Of a DNA stretch of 64,000 nt, positions 42,499 through 49,814 are shown piece by piece. The position numbers and the translations under genes are program-made. This DNA is from Acrocarpospora catenulata. Its GTDB lineage: Bacteria; Actinomycetota; Actinomycetes; Streptosporangiales; Streptosporangiaceae. Where the stretch lies: the NCBI RefSeq assembly GCF_018476525.1, contig NZ_JAHCST010000005.1, forward strand, positions 1 through 64,000. Direction: 5' to 3'. Below the pieces are notes generated by a model. It searched no databases, was not told where the DNA came from, and saw only the letters and a program-made list of their open reading frames with translations. The stretch's first letter is position 1. The number at the start of each line of letters is the position of its first letter.

Positions 42499-43119
42499 AT
42501 GAGTACGAATCCGAAGTGGCTGGTCGCGGCAGGCGCCGTACTGGCCGCGGCGGTGGCGCTGCAGGCGCCGGCCCTGGCCGACCCCGGCGACAGCAGCAGC
42601 CTTCAGGTGACGGTCGACATCGAGCCGATCCGGGAGCCGGGCGTGCTGGCCATGTCCATCGCCGCCGACTCCGTCGCGCTGTCCGAGGACGGCTCGACCC
42701 TGGAGGTCCGCCAGTTCGTCGGCACCCTGCCGACGGTGACGGTCACCGACACCCGCACGCTGGAGGAGATTCCCGGCGGCGCGGCGTGGGCCGTGCTGGG
42801 CAACGCCACCGACTTCGTCGGCAGCAGCGGCCAGGCGCCCATCAGCGCCGGCCACCTCGGCTGGAAGCCGCACCTGATCGACGGCGGCGGCACCGGCCTG
42901 GTCTCCGAAGGTGAGGAGGTCGTGACCGTCCTGGACCAGCCGACCCAGCCCGGCAACAACGTCGGTCTGGTCGACCAGGAACTGCTGGTCTCGACGTTCG
43001 ACTCCGGCACCGTCACCGGCGGCGCGTACGCCGTCAACGCCAACCTGTTCCTGCGCACCCCGGCGAACGTCGCCGCGGGCGCCTACGCCTCGACGCTGAC
43101 CCTGTCGCTGTTCGAGTAA
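42499..43119 (+). CDS. secreted WxL-like protein
   Basis: A 206-residue exported protein with a signal peptide cleaved near ALADPG. The body resembles the WxL surface domain of Firmicutes: LPTVTVTDTRTLEEIPGG, a W-x-L-like WAVLGN, a GHLGWKP segment and a terminal AGAYASTLTLSLFE where the second Trp of the classical motif is replaced by Leu. WxL domains attach proteins to the cell wall. The directly downstream gene encodes a DUF916 protein, the normal partner, which supports the call despite weak motifs. AAGGGAG precedes the ATG. Confidence 0.65.
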   Translation: MSTNPKWLVAAGAVLAAAVALQAPALADPGDSSSLQVTVDIEPIREPGVLAMSIAADSVALSEDGSTLEVRQFVGTLPTVTVTDTRTLEEIPGGAAWAVLGNATDFVGSSGQAPISAGHLGWKPHLIDGGGTGLVSEGEEVVTVLDQPTQPGNNVGLVDQELLVSTFDSGTVTGGAYAVNANLFLRTPANVAAGAYASTLTLSLFE

Positions 43120-43126
43120 ACGCACG

Positions 43127-43158
43127 GGTGGGGGGTCGCGGCGACGCGGCCCCCCGCC
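43127..43158 (+). terminator. hairpin with GCGA tetraloop between WxL and DUF916 genes
   Basis: GGTGGGGGGTCGCG pairs with CGCGGCCCCCCGCC in RNA using two G-U pairs, a 14-bp stem closed by GCGA, a stable GNRA loop. No U-run follows, so it may attenuate or protect the message rather than end it. Confidence 0.6.
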
Positions 43159-43187
43159 ACACCCCCTATGTCTCGAAGGACCTCGCC

Positions 43188-44252
43188 ATGATCCGAACCT
43201 TGCCGAAGGCGTTGCCGCGGCTGTTCGCCGTACTGGTCGCGGTGCTCCTCGCCGTGCCGATCGCGCCCGCCGGCGCCGTGGCGGAACCGGCCAAACCCAC
43301 GCTCACCTGGTCGGTCCAGCCGGCCGGCGCGCAGGGCCCGGACGGCCGCCGCTGGGTGGAGCTCACGCTCGACCCGGGACAGACGGTGACCGAGCACCTG
43401 GCCGTGCGGAATTTCAGCGACGGCGCCGCCGTCTTCTCGCTGAAGGCGGCCGACGGGTACCTCACCGACAAGGGGCGCTTCAACATGCTCCAGTCCGACC
43501 GCCCCTCGGTGGACGGGGGCACCTGGATCCAGGTCCAGAACGAGATCAGGGTCGGGCCCAAGGAGACGAAGGTGGTGCCGTTCACCATCACCGTGCCCTC
43601 GGACGCCACGCCGGGCGACCATCCGGCCGGCATCGCGGCCACCGTCACCAGCAAGCAGGGCACCGTCGCCGTCGAGAGCCGGGTGGGTTTCCGGGTCATG
43701 ATGCGGGCCAGCGGCACGGTCAGGGCGGCGGTCGCGGTCAGCGGCCTCACCGCCACGTACCGGCAGTCGTGGAACCCTTTCTCCGCCGGCACCGTCACCG
43801 TCACCTACACCGCCAGTAACGACGGCAACGTCGCCGTGACCGGCAGCGGCAAGGTGACCGTCGCCGAACTGTTCGGCCTGGCCGAACAGGACGCCAAGGC
43901 CGACGTCGAGGAGATATTCCCGGGCGACAGCCGGGAGGTCGAGGCCCGCATCCCGGGAGTCTGGGCGTTGGGACCGCTCAGCACGAGCATCACCGTGTCC
44001 CCTGCCGTCCAATCCGGCGGCCCGGCCGGCGCCATGATCGAGCGCACCTCGGCCACCGTGACGGTCTGGGCCCTGCCCTGGCCGCAACTGATCCTCGTCG
44101 CGATCCTCGCGGCCCTCGTCCTCGTCTACCGGGTCATCACGCGGCGACGCCGGCGGCGGCTCGCGGACCTACTCGCCCGCGCCCGCGACGAAGGCCGGGC
44201 AGAGGGCCAGGAAGCCGGCGTCGGCAGGTCGAGGACGGACTGGATGGCTTAG
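43188..44252 (+). CDS. DUF916-type WxL-associated membrane-anchored protein
   Basis: A 354-residue protein: signal peptide about 1-30, an N-terminal DUF916 domain (LTWSVQPAGAQGPDGRRWVE, LDPGQTVTEHLAVRNFSDGA, WIQVQNEIRVGPKETKVVPF), a second Ig-like domain, then a membrane helix LILVAILAALVLVYRVI and a basic tail RRRRRR. DUF916 is the peptidoglycan-binding partner of WxL proteins. Together with the WxL-like gene it forms a surface-display unit at the end of the hydrolase operon. GAAGGA lies upstream of the ATG. Confidence 0.78.
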   Translation: MIRTLPKALPRLFAVLVAVLLAVPIAPAGAVAEPAKPTLTWSVQPAGAQGPDGRRWVELTLDPGQTVTEHLAVRNFSDGAAVFSLKAADGYLTDKGRFNMLQSDRPSVDGGTWIQVQNEIRVGPKETKVVPFTITVPSDATPGDHPAGIAATVTSKQGTVAVESRVGFRVMMRASGTVRAAVAVSGLTATYRQSWNPFSAGTVTVTYTASNDGNVAVTGSGKVTVAELFGLAEQDAKADVEEIFPGDSREVEARIPGVWALGPLSTSITVSPAVQSGGPAGAMIERTSATVTVWALPWPQLILVAILAALVLVYRVITRRRRRRLADLLARARDEGRAEGQEAGVGRSRTDWMA

Positions 44253-44275
44253 CGCGACTCAGCCGCCAGCACCAA

Positions 44276-44298
44276 GTTTGTCCATTATTTGCGGTTAT
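44276..44298 (+). promoter_or_regulatory. weak SigB-like promoter candidate before the gas vesicle operon
   Basis: GTTT at 44276-44279, 13 bases, GGTTAT at 44293-44298, in an AT-rich patch about 65 bases upstream of the first gas vesicle gene. Close to, but not matching, the SigB consensus. Confidence 0.25.
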
Positions 44299-44362
44299 GT
44301 GTGCATTTATCCGGTTTTCGGGGATAGGGGATCTCGGTCACCAGGGCGAAGGGGTGAGCGCG

Positions 44363-44647
44363 ATGGCCGCACCGAAGGTTCCGCTCGTAGCGAAGGCCGG
44401 TCTGGTCCTGCCGACTGATCGGCTCATTCAGGAGCTGCGGAATCTCGTTCAGGCTCTCGCCGAGCGGGCCCTGCTCTCCGTGGAGAAGGTCATCGCGATG
44501 GCCGCGACAGCCGCGGAGCAGGGGGAGAAGCAGCCCGAGAAAGAAGAGGAAGCCCCGGAGCCCGTCGTCGCCCGAGAGCGACCGGAGAGAGCGGGCGTCG
44601 AACGGCCAGTGCGGCGCTGGAGCGCGGCGGGCACGCGTACGCGGTGA
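44363..44647 (+). CDS. small gas-vesicle-cluster protein with N-terminal helix
   Basis: A 94-residue protein leading the gas vesicle operon. LPTDRLIQELRNLVQALAERALLSVEKVI is an amphipathic helix of a kind I recall at the N-terminus of the longer SRPBCC-type protein in Streptomyces gas vesicle clusters. The rest is charged (Glu, Lys, Arg) and probably disordered, so this may be a shortened version lacking the SRPBCC domain. GAAGGGG precedes the ATG by 9 bases. Function unknown. Confidence 0.6.
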   Translation: MAAPKVPLVAKAGLVLPTDRLIQELRNLVQALAERALLSVEKVIAMAATAAEQGEKQPEKEEEAPEPVVARERPERAGVERPVRRWSAAGTRTR

Positions 44648-44683
44648 CGGGCCGGTGGAACGACAACCGATGAGGGGCAACGC

Positions 44684-45112
44684 ATGACGGTTCAGCCTGT
44701 GGGAGGTGGCGGAGTCAGCAACCTCCCGTCCGGGACCAGCCTCGCCGACGTCATCGACACGATCCTGGACAAGGGACTCGTCATCGACGCCTACGTCAGC
44801 GTCTCGCTGATCGGCATAGAACTCCTGAGCATCGACGCGCGGATCGTCGTGGCCAGCGTGGACACCTATCTCCGCTTCGCCGAGGCGACGGACCGGCTGG
44901 ACCTCGCGAAGTCCAGGAAGCCCGGGCTCCCGGAGATCGTGGAGACCGTGACGCAGGACCGGGGCACGCCGGAGGCGGTACAGCTTGAGCGGGGCAAGGG
45001 CGGCGCCCGAGGCTCGCTGGAAGCGGCCGGTGAGCGGCTGCGCGACTTCGCCGATGACCTCGACCGGCCCGAACACGCGGCACCCCGCACGGGCCGGCAG
45101 GAGGAAGACTGA
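44684..45112 (+). CDS. gas vesicle structural protein GvpA
   Basis: A 142-residue major shell protein. The core is [20 protein letters not shown] then [28 protein letters not shown], the highly conserved GvpA sequence that builds the vesicle ribs. About 70 further residues form a charged tail, as in other actinomycete GvpA proteins. GAGGGG upstream of the ATG. The gene is separated from gvpF by one base. Confidence 0.93.
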   Translation: MTVQPVGGGGVSNLPSGTSLADVIDTILDKGLVIDAYVSVSLIGIELLSIDARIVVASVDTYLRFAEATDRLDLAKSRKPGLPEIVETVTQDRGTPEAVQLERGKGGARGSLEAAGERLRDFADDLDRPEHAAPRTGRQEED

Positions 45113-45113
45113 C

Positions 45114-45887
45114 ATGGGTCGGCCCGCTCAGAGTCTCGGATGCTACATCTACGGCGTCGTGCCCGCGGACGTCGAGGTCGACCCCGAGACCACGGGCGTG
45201 GGAGACCCGCCCGCGCGGGTACGGCCGGTGCGGCACGGCAAGATCGCCGCCCTGGTGAGCGACATCGACCTCGGTCGCCGACTAGGTACGCCCCAGGACC
45301 TTTTCGCGCACGAGCACCTCCTCGACGCGACCGCCGCCGCGGAGGTGCCGGTGCTTCCGATCCGCTTCGGCGCCGTGCTGGCGACCAGCGACGCGGTGGT
45401 CGAGGAATTCCTGGCCCCGTACCACGACGAGTTCGACGACGCCCTCACGGAGCTGGAGGGATGCGCCCAGTACGTGATCAAAGGGCGTTACGTGGAGGAG
45501 GTGGTCCTCGAAGAGATCCTCAGGGACAACCCCGAAGCCGCGCGCCTGCGAGAGGAGATCCGCGACCTGCCCGAGGACGCCGCGCGGACCCTCCGCATCG
45601 AGCTCGGCGAAACGATCAACGAATCGGTCATGGCCAAGCGGGAAGCGGACACGGCGGCGCTCTGGCAAGGCGTCGAGCCGGTCAGCGTCATGACGGCGGT
45701 CCGCCCGCCATCGCATGAGCTGGACGCCGTCCACCTGGCCCTTCTCGTCGAGACCGACCGGCAGGACGAGCTGGAGCAACTCGTGGAGAAGATCGGGCAG
45801 GAATGGGTGGAGCGGGTCAAACTGCGGCTGCTCGGGCCGATGGCGCCGTACGACTTCGTCGTGTCGCAGGAGCAGGGCGCCGGGTGA
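45114..45887 (+). CDS. gas vesicle protein GvpF
   Basis: A 257-residue GvpF/GvpL-family assembly protein: CYIYGVVPADVEV at the start, LFAHEHLLDATAAAEVPVLPIRFGAV (the conserved VLPxRFG), and a C-terminal VKLRLLGPMAPYDFV. GvpF and GvpL proteins bind GvpA and help nucleate the vesicle. AGGAGGAAG is the ribosome binding site, inside the end of gvpA. Confidence 0.92.
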   Translation: MGRPAQSLGCYIYGVVPADVEVDPETTGVGDPPARVRPVRHGKIAALVSDIDLGRRLGTPQDLFAHEHLLDATAAAEVPVLPIRFGAVLATSDAVVEEFLAPYHDEFDDALTELEGCAQYVIKGRYVEEVVLEEILRDNPEAARLREEIRDLPEDAARTLRIELGETINESVMAKREADTAALWQGVEPVSVMTAVRPPSHELDAVHLALLVETDRQDELEQLVEKIGQEWVERVKLRLLGPMAPYDFVVSQEQGAG

Positions 45888-46144
45888 TGGGACTTCTCAC
45901 CTCCATCCTGGGGTTCCCGCTGGCGCCGCTCAAAGGCGTGATCCGCCTTGGGGAACTGCTGCGCGACGAGGCCGACCGCCGCCTCCACGACCCGGCGGTG
46001 GCCAGGCGTGAGCTGGAGGAGATCGACGAGGCGAGGGCCGCGGGCAGGCTCTCCGAGGAGGAGGCGGCCGAGGCCATGGACCTGGTCCTGCGACGGATGG
46101 CCGGTCAACACGCCGACCTGCCGGAGGACACGGAGAGGAGGTGA
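45887..46144 (+). CDS. gas vesicle protein GvpG
   Basis: An 85-residue helical protein with the family start GLLTSILGFPLAPLKGVIRL followed by a long helix rich in Glu and Arg. Overlaps the gvpF stop by one base. GvpG is a minor assembly component found with GvpF/GvpL. Confidence 0.9.
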   Translation: MGLLTSILGFPLAPLKGVIRLGELLRDEADRRLHDPAVARRELEEIDEARAAGRLSEEEAAEAMDLVLRRMAGQHADLPEDTERR

Positions 46145-46148
46145 CCCC

Positions 46149-46487
46149 ATGCCTGCCAAGCGCAGGATCGTACGTCCCGTCGAGGACCAGGACTTCCGGC
46201 CTCCCCCGCGGCGCGGCGACCTGACGGCCGTGACCGCGAGCGAGGCCGGGCTACGGCACATCGCCGATCTGACCGCGAAAGAGACGGAGGGCGTCACTCT
46301 GGTGGAACCGGCGGAAGGCGGCTGGGTGGTGGTCGTCGAGGTCGTCGAGGACCGCCGCATCCCCTCCTCCGGCGACATCCTGGCGCTCTACGAGGCCGAC
46401 CTCGACCTGGAAGGCAACCTCCTCGCCTACCGGAGGAGGGCACGCTACCGGCGAGGCAGCGGCGACATCTCGTATGGGAGGTCATGA
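46149..46487 (+). CDS. gas vesicle protein GvpO
   Basis: A 112-residue protein with the GvpO domain from about residue 45: EGVTLVEPAEGGWVVVVEVVEDRRIPSSGDILALYE. In Streptomyces-type clusters GvpO often lies first; here it lies between gvpG and gvpJ. The N-terminal 40 residues are variable and basic. Confidence 0.9.
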   Translation: MPAKRRIVRPVEDQDFRPPPRRGDLTAVTASEAGLRHIADLTAKETEGVTLVEPAEGGWVVVVEVVEDRRIPSSGDILALYEADLDLEGNLLAYRRRARYRRGSGDISYGRS

Positions 46488-46488
46488 C

Positions 46489-46884
46489 ATGACGGAAGGC
46501 TCACGCTTCGCGCCTGCCGTACGTCATACCGCCCCGCCCGCCGTGGCGGGCCGCCACGAGCCCGCCAACCTCGGCGACATCCTGGAGAGGGTGCTCGACA
46601 GAGGCGTGGTGATCGCGGGAGACATCCGAGTGAACCTCCTCGACATCGAGCTACTCACGATCAAGCTGCGCCTGGTGATCGCCTCGGTCGACACGGCCAG
46701 GGAGATGGGCATCGACTGGTGGGAGCACGACCCGTGGCTCACGGGGGACAACCGCGGGTTGCTGGAGGAGAACCGCAGACTTCGCGCGCGGCTGTCCGCC
46801 CTGGAGGAGGGCCGGCCTCTGGAGTCCGCATTCGAGGAAGGCCGACCCCTGGAGCGCGGACGATCGGATGATCACCGTGACTGA
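46489..46884 (+). CDS. gas vesicle protein GvpJ
   Basis: A 131-residue GvpA-family minor protein: NLGDILERVLDRGVVIAGDI, then VNLLDIELLTIKLRLVIASVDTAREMGIDWWEHDPWL. The WWEHDP ending separates GvpJ from GvpA. It is thought to cap or nucleate the vesicle. Starts 1 base after the gvpO stop. A short duplicated segment (LEEGRPLES / FEEGRPLER) is in the C-terminal tail. Confidence 0.9.
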   Translation: MTEGSRFAPAVRHTAPPAVAGRHEPANLGDILERVLDRGVVIAGDIRVNLLDIELLTIKLRLVIASVDTAREMGIDWWEHDPWLTGDNRGLLEENRRLRARLSALEEGRPLESAFEEGRPLERGRSDDHRD

Positions 46885-47665
46885 TACCGGGACCTACCTC
46901 TACGCGGTCACCCGCGACACCCCGCCGCCCTGCCCCGAAGGTCTGCTCGGCGTCGCCGGCACGAGGGTCCGTACCATCGCGAACGCCGGACTCCTCGCCT
47001 ACGTCAGCACCGTTCCGCTGGAGCAGTTCGGCGCGGAGCCCCTGCGCAAGTCCATGGAGGACCTCGACTGGCTGGGCGAGACCGCCGGCGCACACCATCA
47101 CGTCGTGGAGGTGGTCGCGGAGCACCTGCCCACCGCGCCGGTCCGGCTCGTCACCGTGTACAGCGGCGACGAGCAGATCAGGGACCTCCTGAGCCGACGG
47201 CACGACGACTTCATGGAGGTGCTCACCCGCATCGCCGACCGGGAGGAATGGGGCGTGAAGGCCTATGTCGACCTGACGGCGCCCTCTCCGGCCACCGCTC
47301 CGGGACCGCCCGGATCGGGCGGTCCCGGAACGGCTTACCTCCGGCGGCGCCAGACGAGCCTGCGCGGTCGCGAGGAGGCGTGGCGCCAGGCCGCCGCACG
47401 CGCGGAACAGATCCACGACACCCTGTCGTCCTTCGCCGTCGCCAGCCGACGGCACCGCGCACAGGACCCCCAGTTGTCCGGCCGCAAGGAGCTGATGATC
47501 CTCAACGGGGCGTACCTCGTCGAGCGCGACCGTCGCGAGGAGTTCGCCCGCGTGGTCGAAGAGCTGCGCGGCCAGGGCGTCGACGTCGAACTCACCGGCC
47601 CCTGGGCGCCCTACTCCTTCACCGACCTCGCCGACTCCCGGCCGGAGGTGCTCGGTGACGCTTGA
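46868..47665 (+). CDS. gas vesicle protein GvpL
   Basis: A 265-residue GvpF/GvpL-family protein: TYLYAVTRDTPPPCPEGLLGV, HHVVEVVAEHLPTAPVRLVTVYSG, and VDVELTGPWAPYSFTDL at the C-terminus. Overlaps gvpJ by 17 bases. A Pro/Gly-rich loop near residues 139-152 is an insertion typical of the longer GvpL form. Confidence 0.9.
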   Translation: MITVTDTGTYLYAVTRDTPPPCPEGLLGVAGTRVRTIANAGLLAYVSTVPLEQFGAEPLRKSMEDLDWLGETAGAHHHVVEVVAEHLPTAPVRLVTVYSGDEQIRDLLSRRHDDFMEVLTRIADREEWGVKAYVDLTAPSPATAPGPPGSGGPGTAYLRRRQTSLRGREEAWRQAAARAEQIHDTLSSFAVASRRHRAQDPQLSGRKELMILNGAYLVERDRREEFARVVEELRGQGVDVELTGPWAPYSFTDLADSRPEVLGDA

Positions 47666-47885
47666 AAACCCGCGAGGAGCCGCACTGGCCAGAGAGGGCC
47701 GCCTGCCATCCGAACGGGTGGCCCTCGTCGACCTCCTGGACCGGTTGCTGGCCGGCGGCGTGGTAGTGAGCGGCGACCTGGTCCTCTCCATCGCCGACAT
47801 CGATCTCGTACGGATCTCCATCCGCACGTTGATCATGTCCGTACGCGAATGCGAAGCGCCGAGCGACGAGCGCACCAGGAGGTGA
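47655..47885 (+). CDS. gas vesicle protein GvpS (short GvpA-like)
   Basis: A 76-residue GvpA-family protein: VALVDLLDRLLAGGVVVSGDL then IADIDLVRISIRTLIMSV. GTG start overlapping gvpL by 11 bases. Matches the small GvpS between gvpL and gvpK in Streptomyces clusters. Confidence 0.85.
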   Translation: MTLENPRGAALAREGRLPSERVALVDLLDRLLAGGVVVSGDLVLSIADIDLVRISIRTLIMSVRECEAPSDERTRR

Positions 47886-47889
47886 GACC

Positions 47890-48195
47890 GTGACAGAAAG
47901 CGGCCAACCAGCGCGCACCACCAGACTGCGCCTTCAAACCGATTCCGAGGCGATGGAGCGTGACCTCTCCCGCCTGGTGCTCACCCTCGTCGAACTCGTC
48001 CGCCAACTGGTGGAGCGCCAGTGCGTACGGCGAATGGAGCAACAAGACCTGTCCGACGAGCAGATCGAGGTACTCGGCCTGACCTTGATGCGACTGGAGG
48101 AGGCCATGACGGAGGTATGCGACCGCTTCGGCCTCTCCCCATCCGACCTGAACCTCGACCTCGGCCCCCTCGGAACACTCCTCCCGGAGGACTGA
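47890..48195 (+). CDS. gas vesicle protein GvpK
   Basis: A 101-residue protein with the family core RDLSRLVLTLVELVRQLVERQCVRRM, LGLTLMRLEEAMTEVCDRFGL and the ending DLNLDLGPLGTLL. GTG start with AGGAGG upstream. Last intact gene of the operon. Together the genes give A-F-G-O-J-L-S-K; no gvpN ATPase gene is present. Confidence 0.92.
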   Translation: MTESGQPARTTRLRLQTDSEAMERDLSRLVLTLVELVRQLVERQCVRRMEQQDLSDEQIEVLGLTLMRLEEAMTEVCDRFGLSPSDLNLDLGPLGTLLPED

Positions 48196-48286
48196 GGCGC
48201 GTCTACGCCTGCTGACCCGCTTTCTCGATGGTGAGGCGATCGACGAGCCGCTGGAGACGTACATCTCGCTGACGAAGTTCAGTTAA
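48194..48286 (+). pseudogene. 3' remnant of an unknown gene after gvpK
   Basis: Read in frame from the gvpK stop, the sequence gives LRLLTRFLDGEAIDEP and ends with ETYISLTKFS and a stop. This has normal codon bias and looks like the C-terminus of a real protein, yet no start or upstream body exists because gvpK occupies the space. Likely a deletion remnant. Family not recognised. Confidence 0.35.
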
Positions 48287-48522
48287 CCCGTCGTCAGGGA
48301 CATGAAGAGGACCGCGACGGTCAGGGCGATCGCCCCGAAGAACATCACGAGGGCGACCAGGGCGTTCCAGAGGGGGCGCAGGATCTCCAGTGCCTGGCGG
48401 GCTCGCCCGAGTGCGGCGAACAGCAGGAACACCACGACGATGAGGAGTAGAGGGGACGATTCGGCGCGGGCCGTCAAGGTTTCGGCGGCGGCGCCCAGGG
48501 GGTGAAGCGTTAAAGTGAGCAT
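48283..48522 (-). CDS. small membrane protein, unknown
   Basis: A 79-residue protein with two membrane helices (LLLIVVVFLLFAALG and ALVALVMFFGAIALTVAVLF) joined by a basic ARQALEILRPLW loop. ATG start, weak ribosome binding site. Convergent with the gas vesicle operon. No known family; supported by composition only. Confidence 0.5.
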   Translation of the reverse strand: MLTLTLHPLGAAAETLTARAESSPLLLIVVVFLLFAALGRARQALEILRPLWNALVALVMFFGAIALTVAVLFMSLTTG

Positions 48523-48612
48523 GGTGGATCCCGAAGTGTGATGCGCTGATGGACCACTTGCGAGGAGGTGGGCCCCGTGCTCGGTGGAGTCGACGCGGGG
48601 TCCCGCCGATGT

Positions 48613-48633
48613 CTTAACTGAAGTTCAGTTAAG
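48613..48633. promoter_or_regulatory. palindromic site CTTAACTGAA-G-TTCAGTTAAG
   Basis: Perfect 10-bp arms around G. Its core CTGAAGTTCAG matches the site at 48757 with only the centre base changed. It lies 150 bases upstream of the XRE-type regulator gene and is probably that protein's operator. Confidence 0.55.
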
Positions 48634-48756
48634 GTGCGTCGTTCTTTACTTATGATTGCCCGTTCTGTGATGTAGTAACGCGACGGTGCCGGGCTTGTGG
48701 GTCTACGATGGCGCCTAAGCTTGGCGGATATGCGTCGACGTGCATAAACGGGATTT

Positions 48757-48774
48757 CTGAACTTCAGCTGAAGA
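48757..48774. promoter_or_regulatory. second CTGAA-C-TTCAG site next to the regulator start
   Basis: CTGAACTTCAG (48757-48767) overlaps a second palindrome CTTCAGCTGAAG (48763-48774), 9 bases before the GTG. Binding here would block translation or transcription start, so autoregulation is likely. Confidence 0.5.
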
Positions 48775-48782
48775 GGTGGCAG

Positions 48783-49814
48783 GTGGACCGGACGGAGGAT
48801 GCCGCGCTCGCCCTGGCACGCCGCCTGCGCGCCCTGCGGGAAGCGGAGCAGATCACGCAGCCTCAGCTGGCCGAGGCGCTGGGGCGGCTCAGCGTGCCGC
48901 TCATCTCGTCCTGGGAGTCCCGGACGAAGCCGAAACTGCCGCCGATGGCGCGGCTGGAGTCGTACGCGTTGTTCTTCGCCGCGCGTCCGGGCACGGGGTT
49001 GCGGCTGCCGGACGTGGGTGAGCTGTCGGAGGAGCAGGAGGACCGGCGTACCGAGCTGCTGGGGGAGCTGGCCTCGTTACGGGCCAAGGCGATGGGGCAT
49101 TCGCCGGCCGTTCCCGAGCCCCGTAGGGACGGGGATCTGTGGCGGTTCGACGATGAGAAGGTCATCACCATCGTGTGCGCGGAGTTGCCGGAGGAGATGC
49201 GGCAGCGGATGCCGTACACGGATAAGTACGATCCGGACTACGTGCAGTTGTACACCTACGCCGATCTGGACGCGTTGTTCGAGCTGCACGGGCACATCCG
49301 GGCGATGAATCCGGCCAGCCTGGTTCACCTCAGGAAGACAGGGACGCTGGTGTCGGACGACTTCACCGGGCATCTGGTCATGCTGGGCGGGGTCGACTGG
49401 AACGTCGAGATGCGCAATGCCCTGGGGCGGCTGGAGGATCTGCCGGTCCGGCAGGTGAACGACTGGGGTGGCGAGAACGGGCCGTACTTCGATGTGAACG
49501 GGGAGCGGCATCATCCCGTGGTGGTCGATCAGCGGCTCGTCGAGGATGTGGCGCATTTTTATCGAGGGCCGAATCCGTACAACCGCAAGCGGACCATCAC
49601 GTTGTGCAACGGCATGTTCGCGCGTGGCGTGTACGGCGCGGTGCGCATGCTCACCGACGAGCGGTTCCGGGACCGCAACGGCGAATGGGTTCACGAACAT
49701 TTCGGGGAGCAGCAGCAGTTCAGCCTGATCATCCGGGTCGCCGTCGAGAACGCGGCCGTGGTCACGCCCGACCTGACGGTTCCCGGCACCGTCCTGCACA
49801 AGTGGCCGCAATGA
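48783..49814 (+). CDS. XRE-type regulator with conserved C-terminal domain
   Basis: A 343-residue protein. N-terminal helix-turn-helix: ARRLRALREAEQITQPQLAEAL and SWESRTKPKLPPMARLESYALFF. From about residue 120 a separate alpha/beta domain begins (VITIVCAELPEEMRQRMPY, YVQLYTYADLDALFELHGHI, HLVMLGGVDWN) and ends with AHFYRGPNPYNRKRTITLCNG. I recognise this as a conserved actinobacterial domain of unknown role, possibly a ligand or nucleotide sensor. The GTG at 48783 is favoured by GAAGAGG. Its stop overlaps the next ATG (ATGA), so regulator and glycosyltransferase are coupled. Confidence 0.78.
   Translation: MDRTEDAALALARRLRALREAEQITQPQLAEALGRLSVPLISSWESRTKPKLPPMARLESYALFFAARPGTGLRLPDVGELSEEQEDRRTELLGELASLRAKAMGHSPAVPEPRRDGDLWRFDDEKVITIVCAELPEEMRQRMPYTDKYDPDYVQLYTYADLDALFELHGHIRAMNPASLVHLRKTGTLVSDDFTGHLVMLGGVDWNVEMRNALGRLEDLPVRQVNDWGGENGPYFDVNGERHHPVVVDQRLVEDVAHFYRGPNPYNRKRTITLCNGMFARGVYGAVRMLTDERFRDRNGEWVHEHFGEQQQFSLIIRVAVENAAVVTPDLTVPGTVLHKWPQ

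Noticed and set aside
48274-48286. Third full operator for the XRE regulator at the end of the membrane-protein gene
   Set aside because: Only half the palindrome is present, and the bases are also explained as the last codons of a gene remnant; mentioned only as a related sequence.
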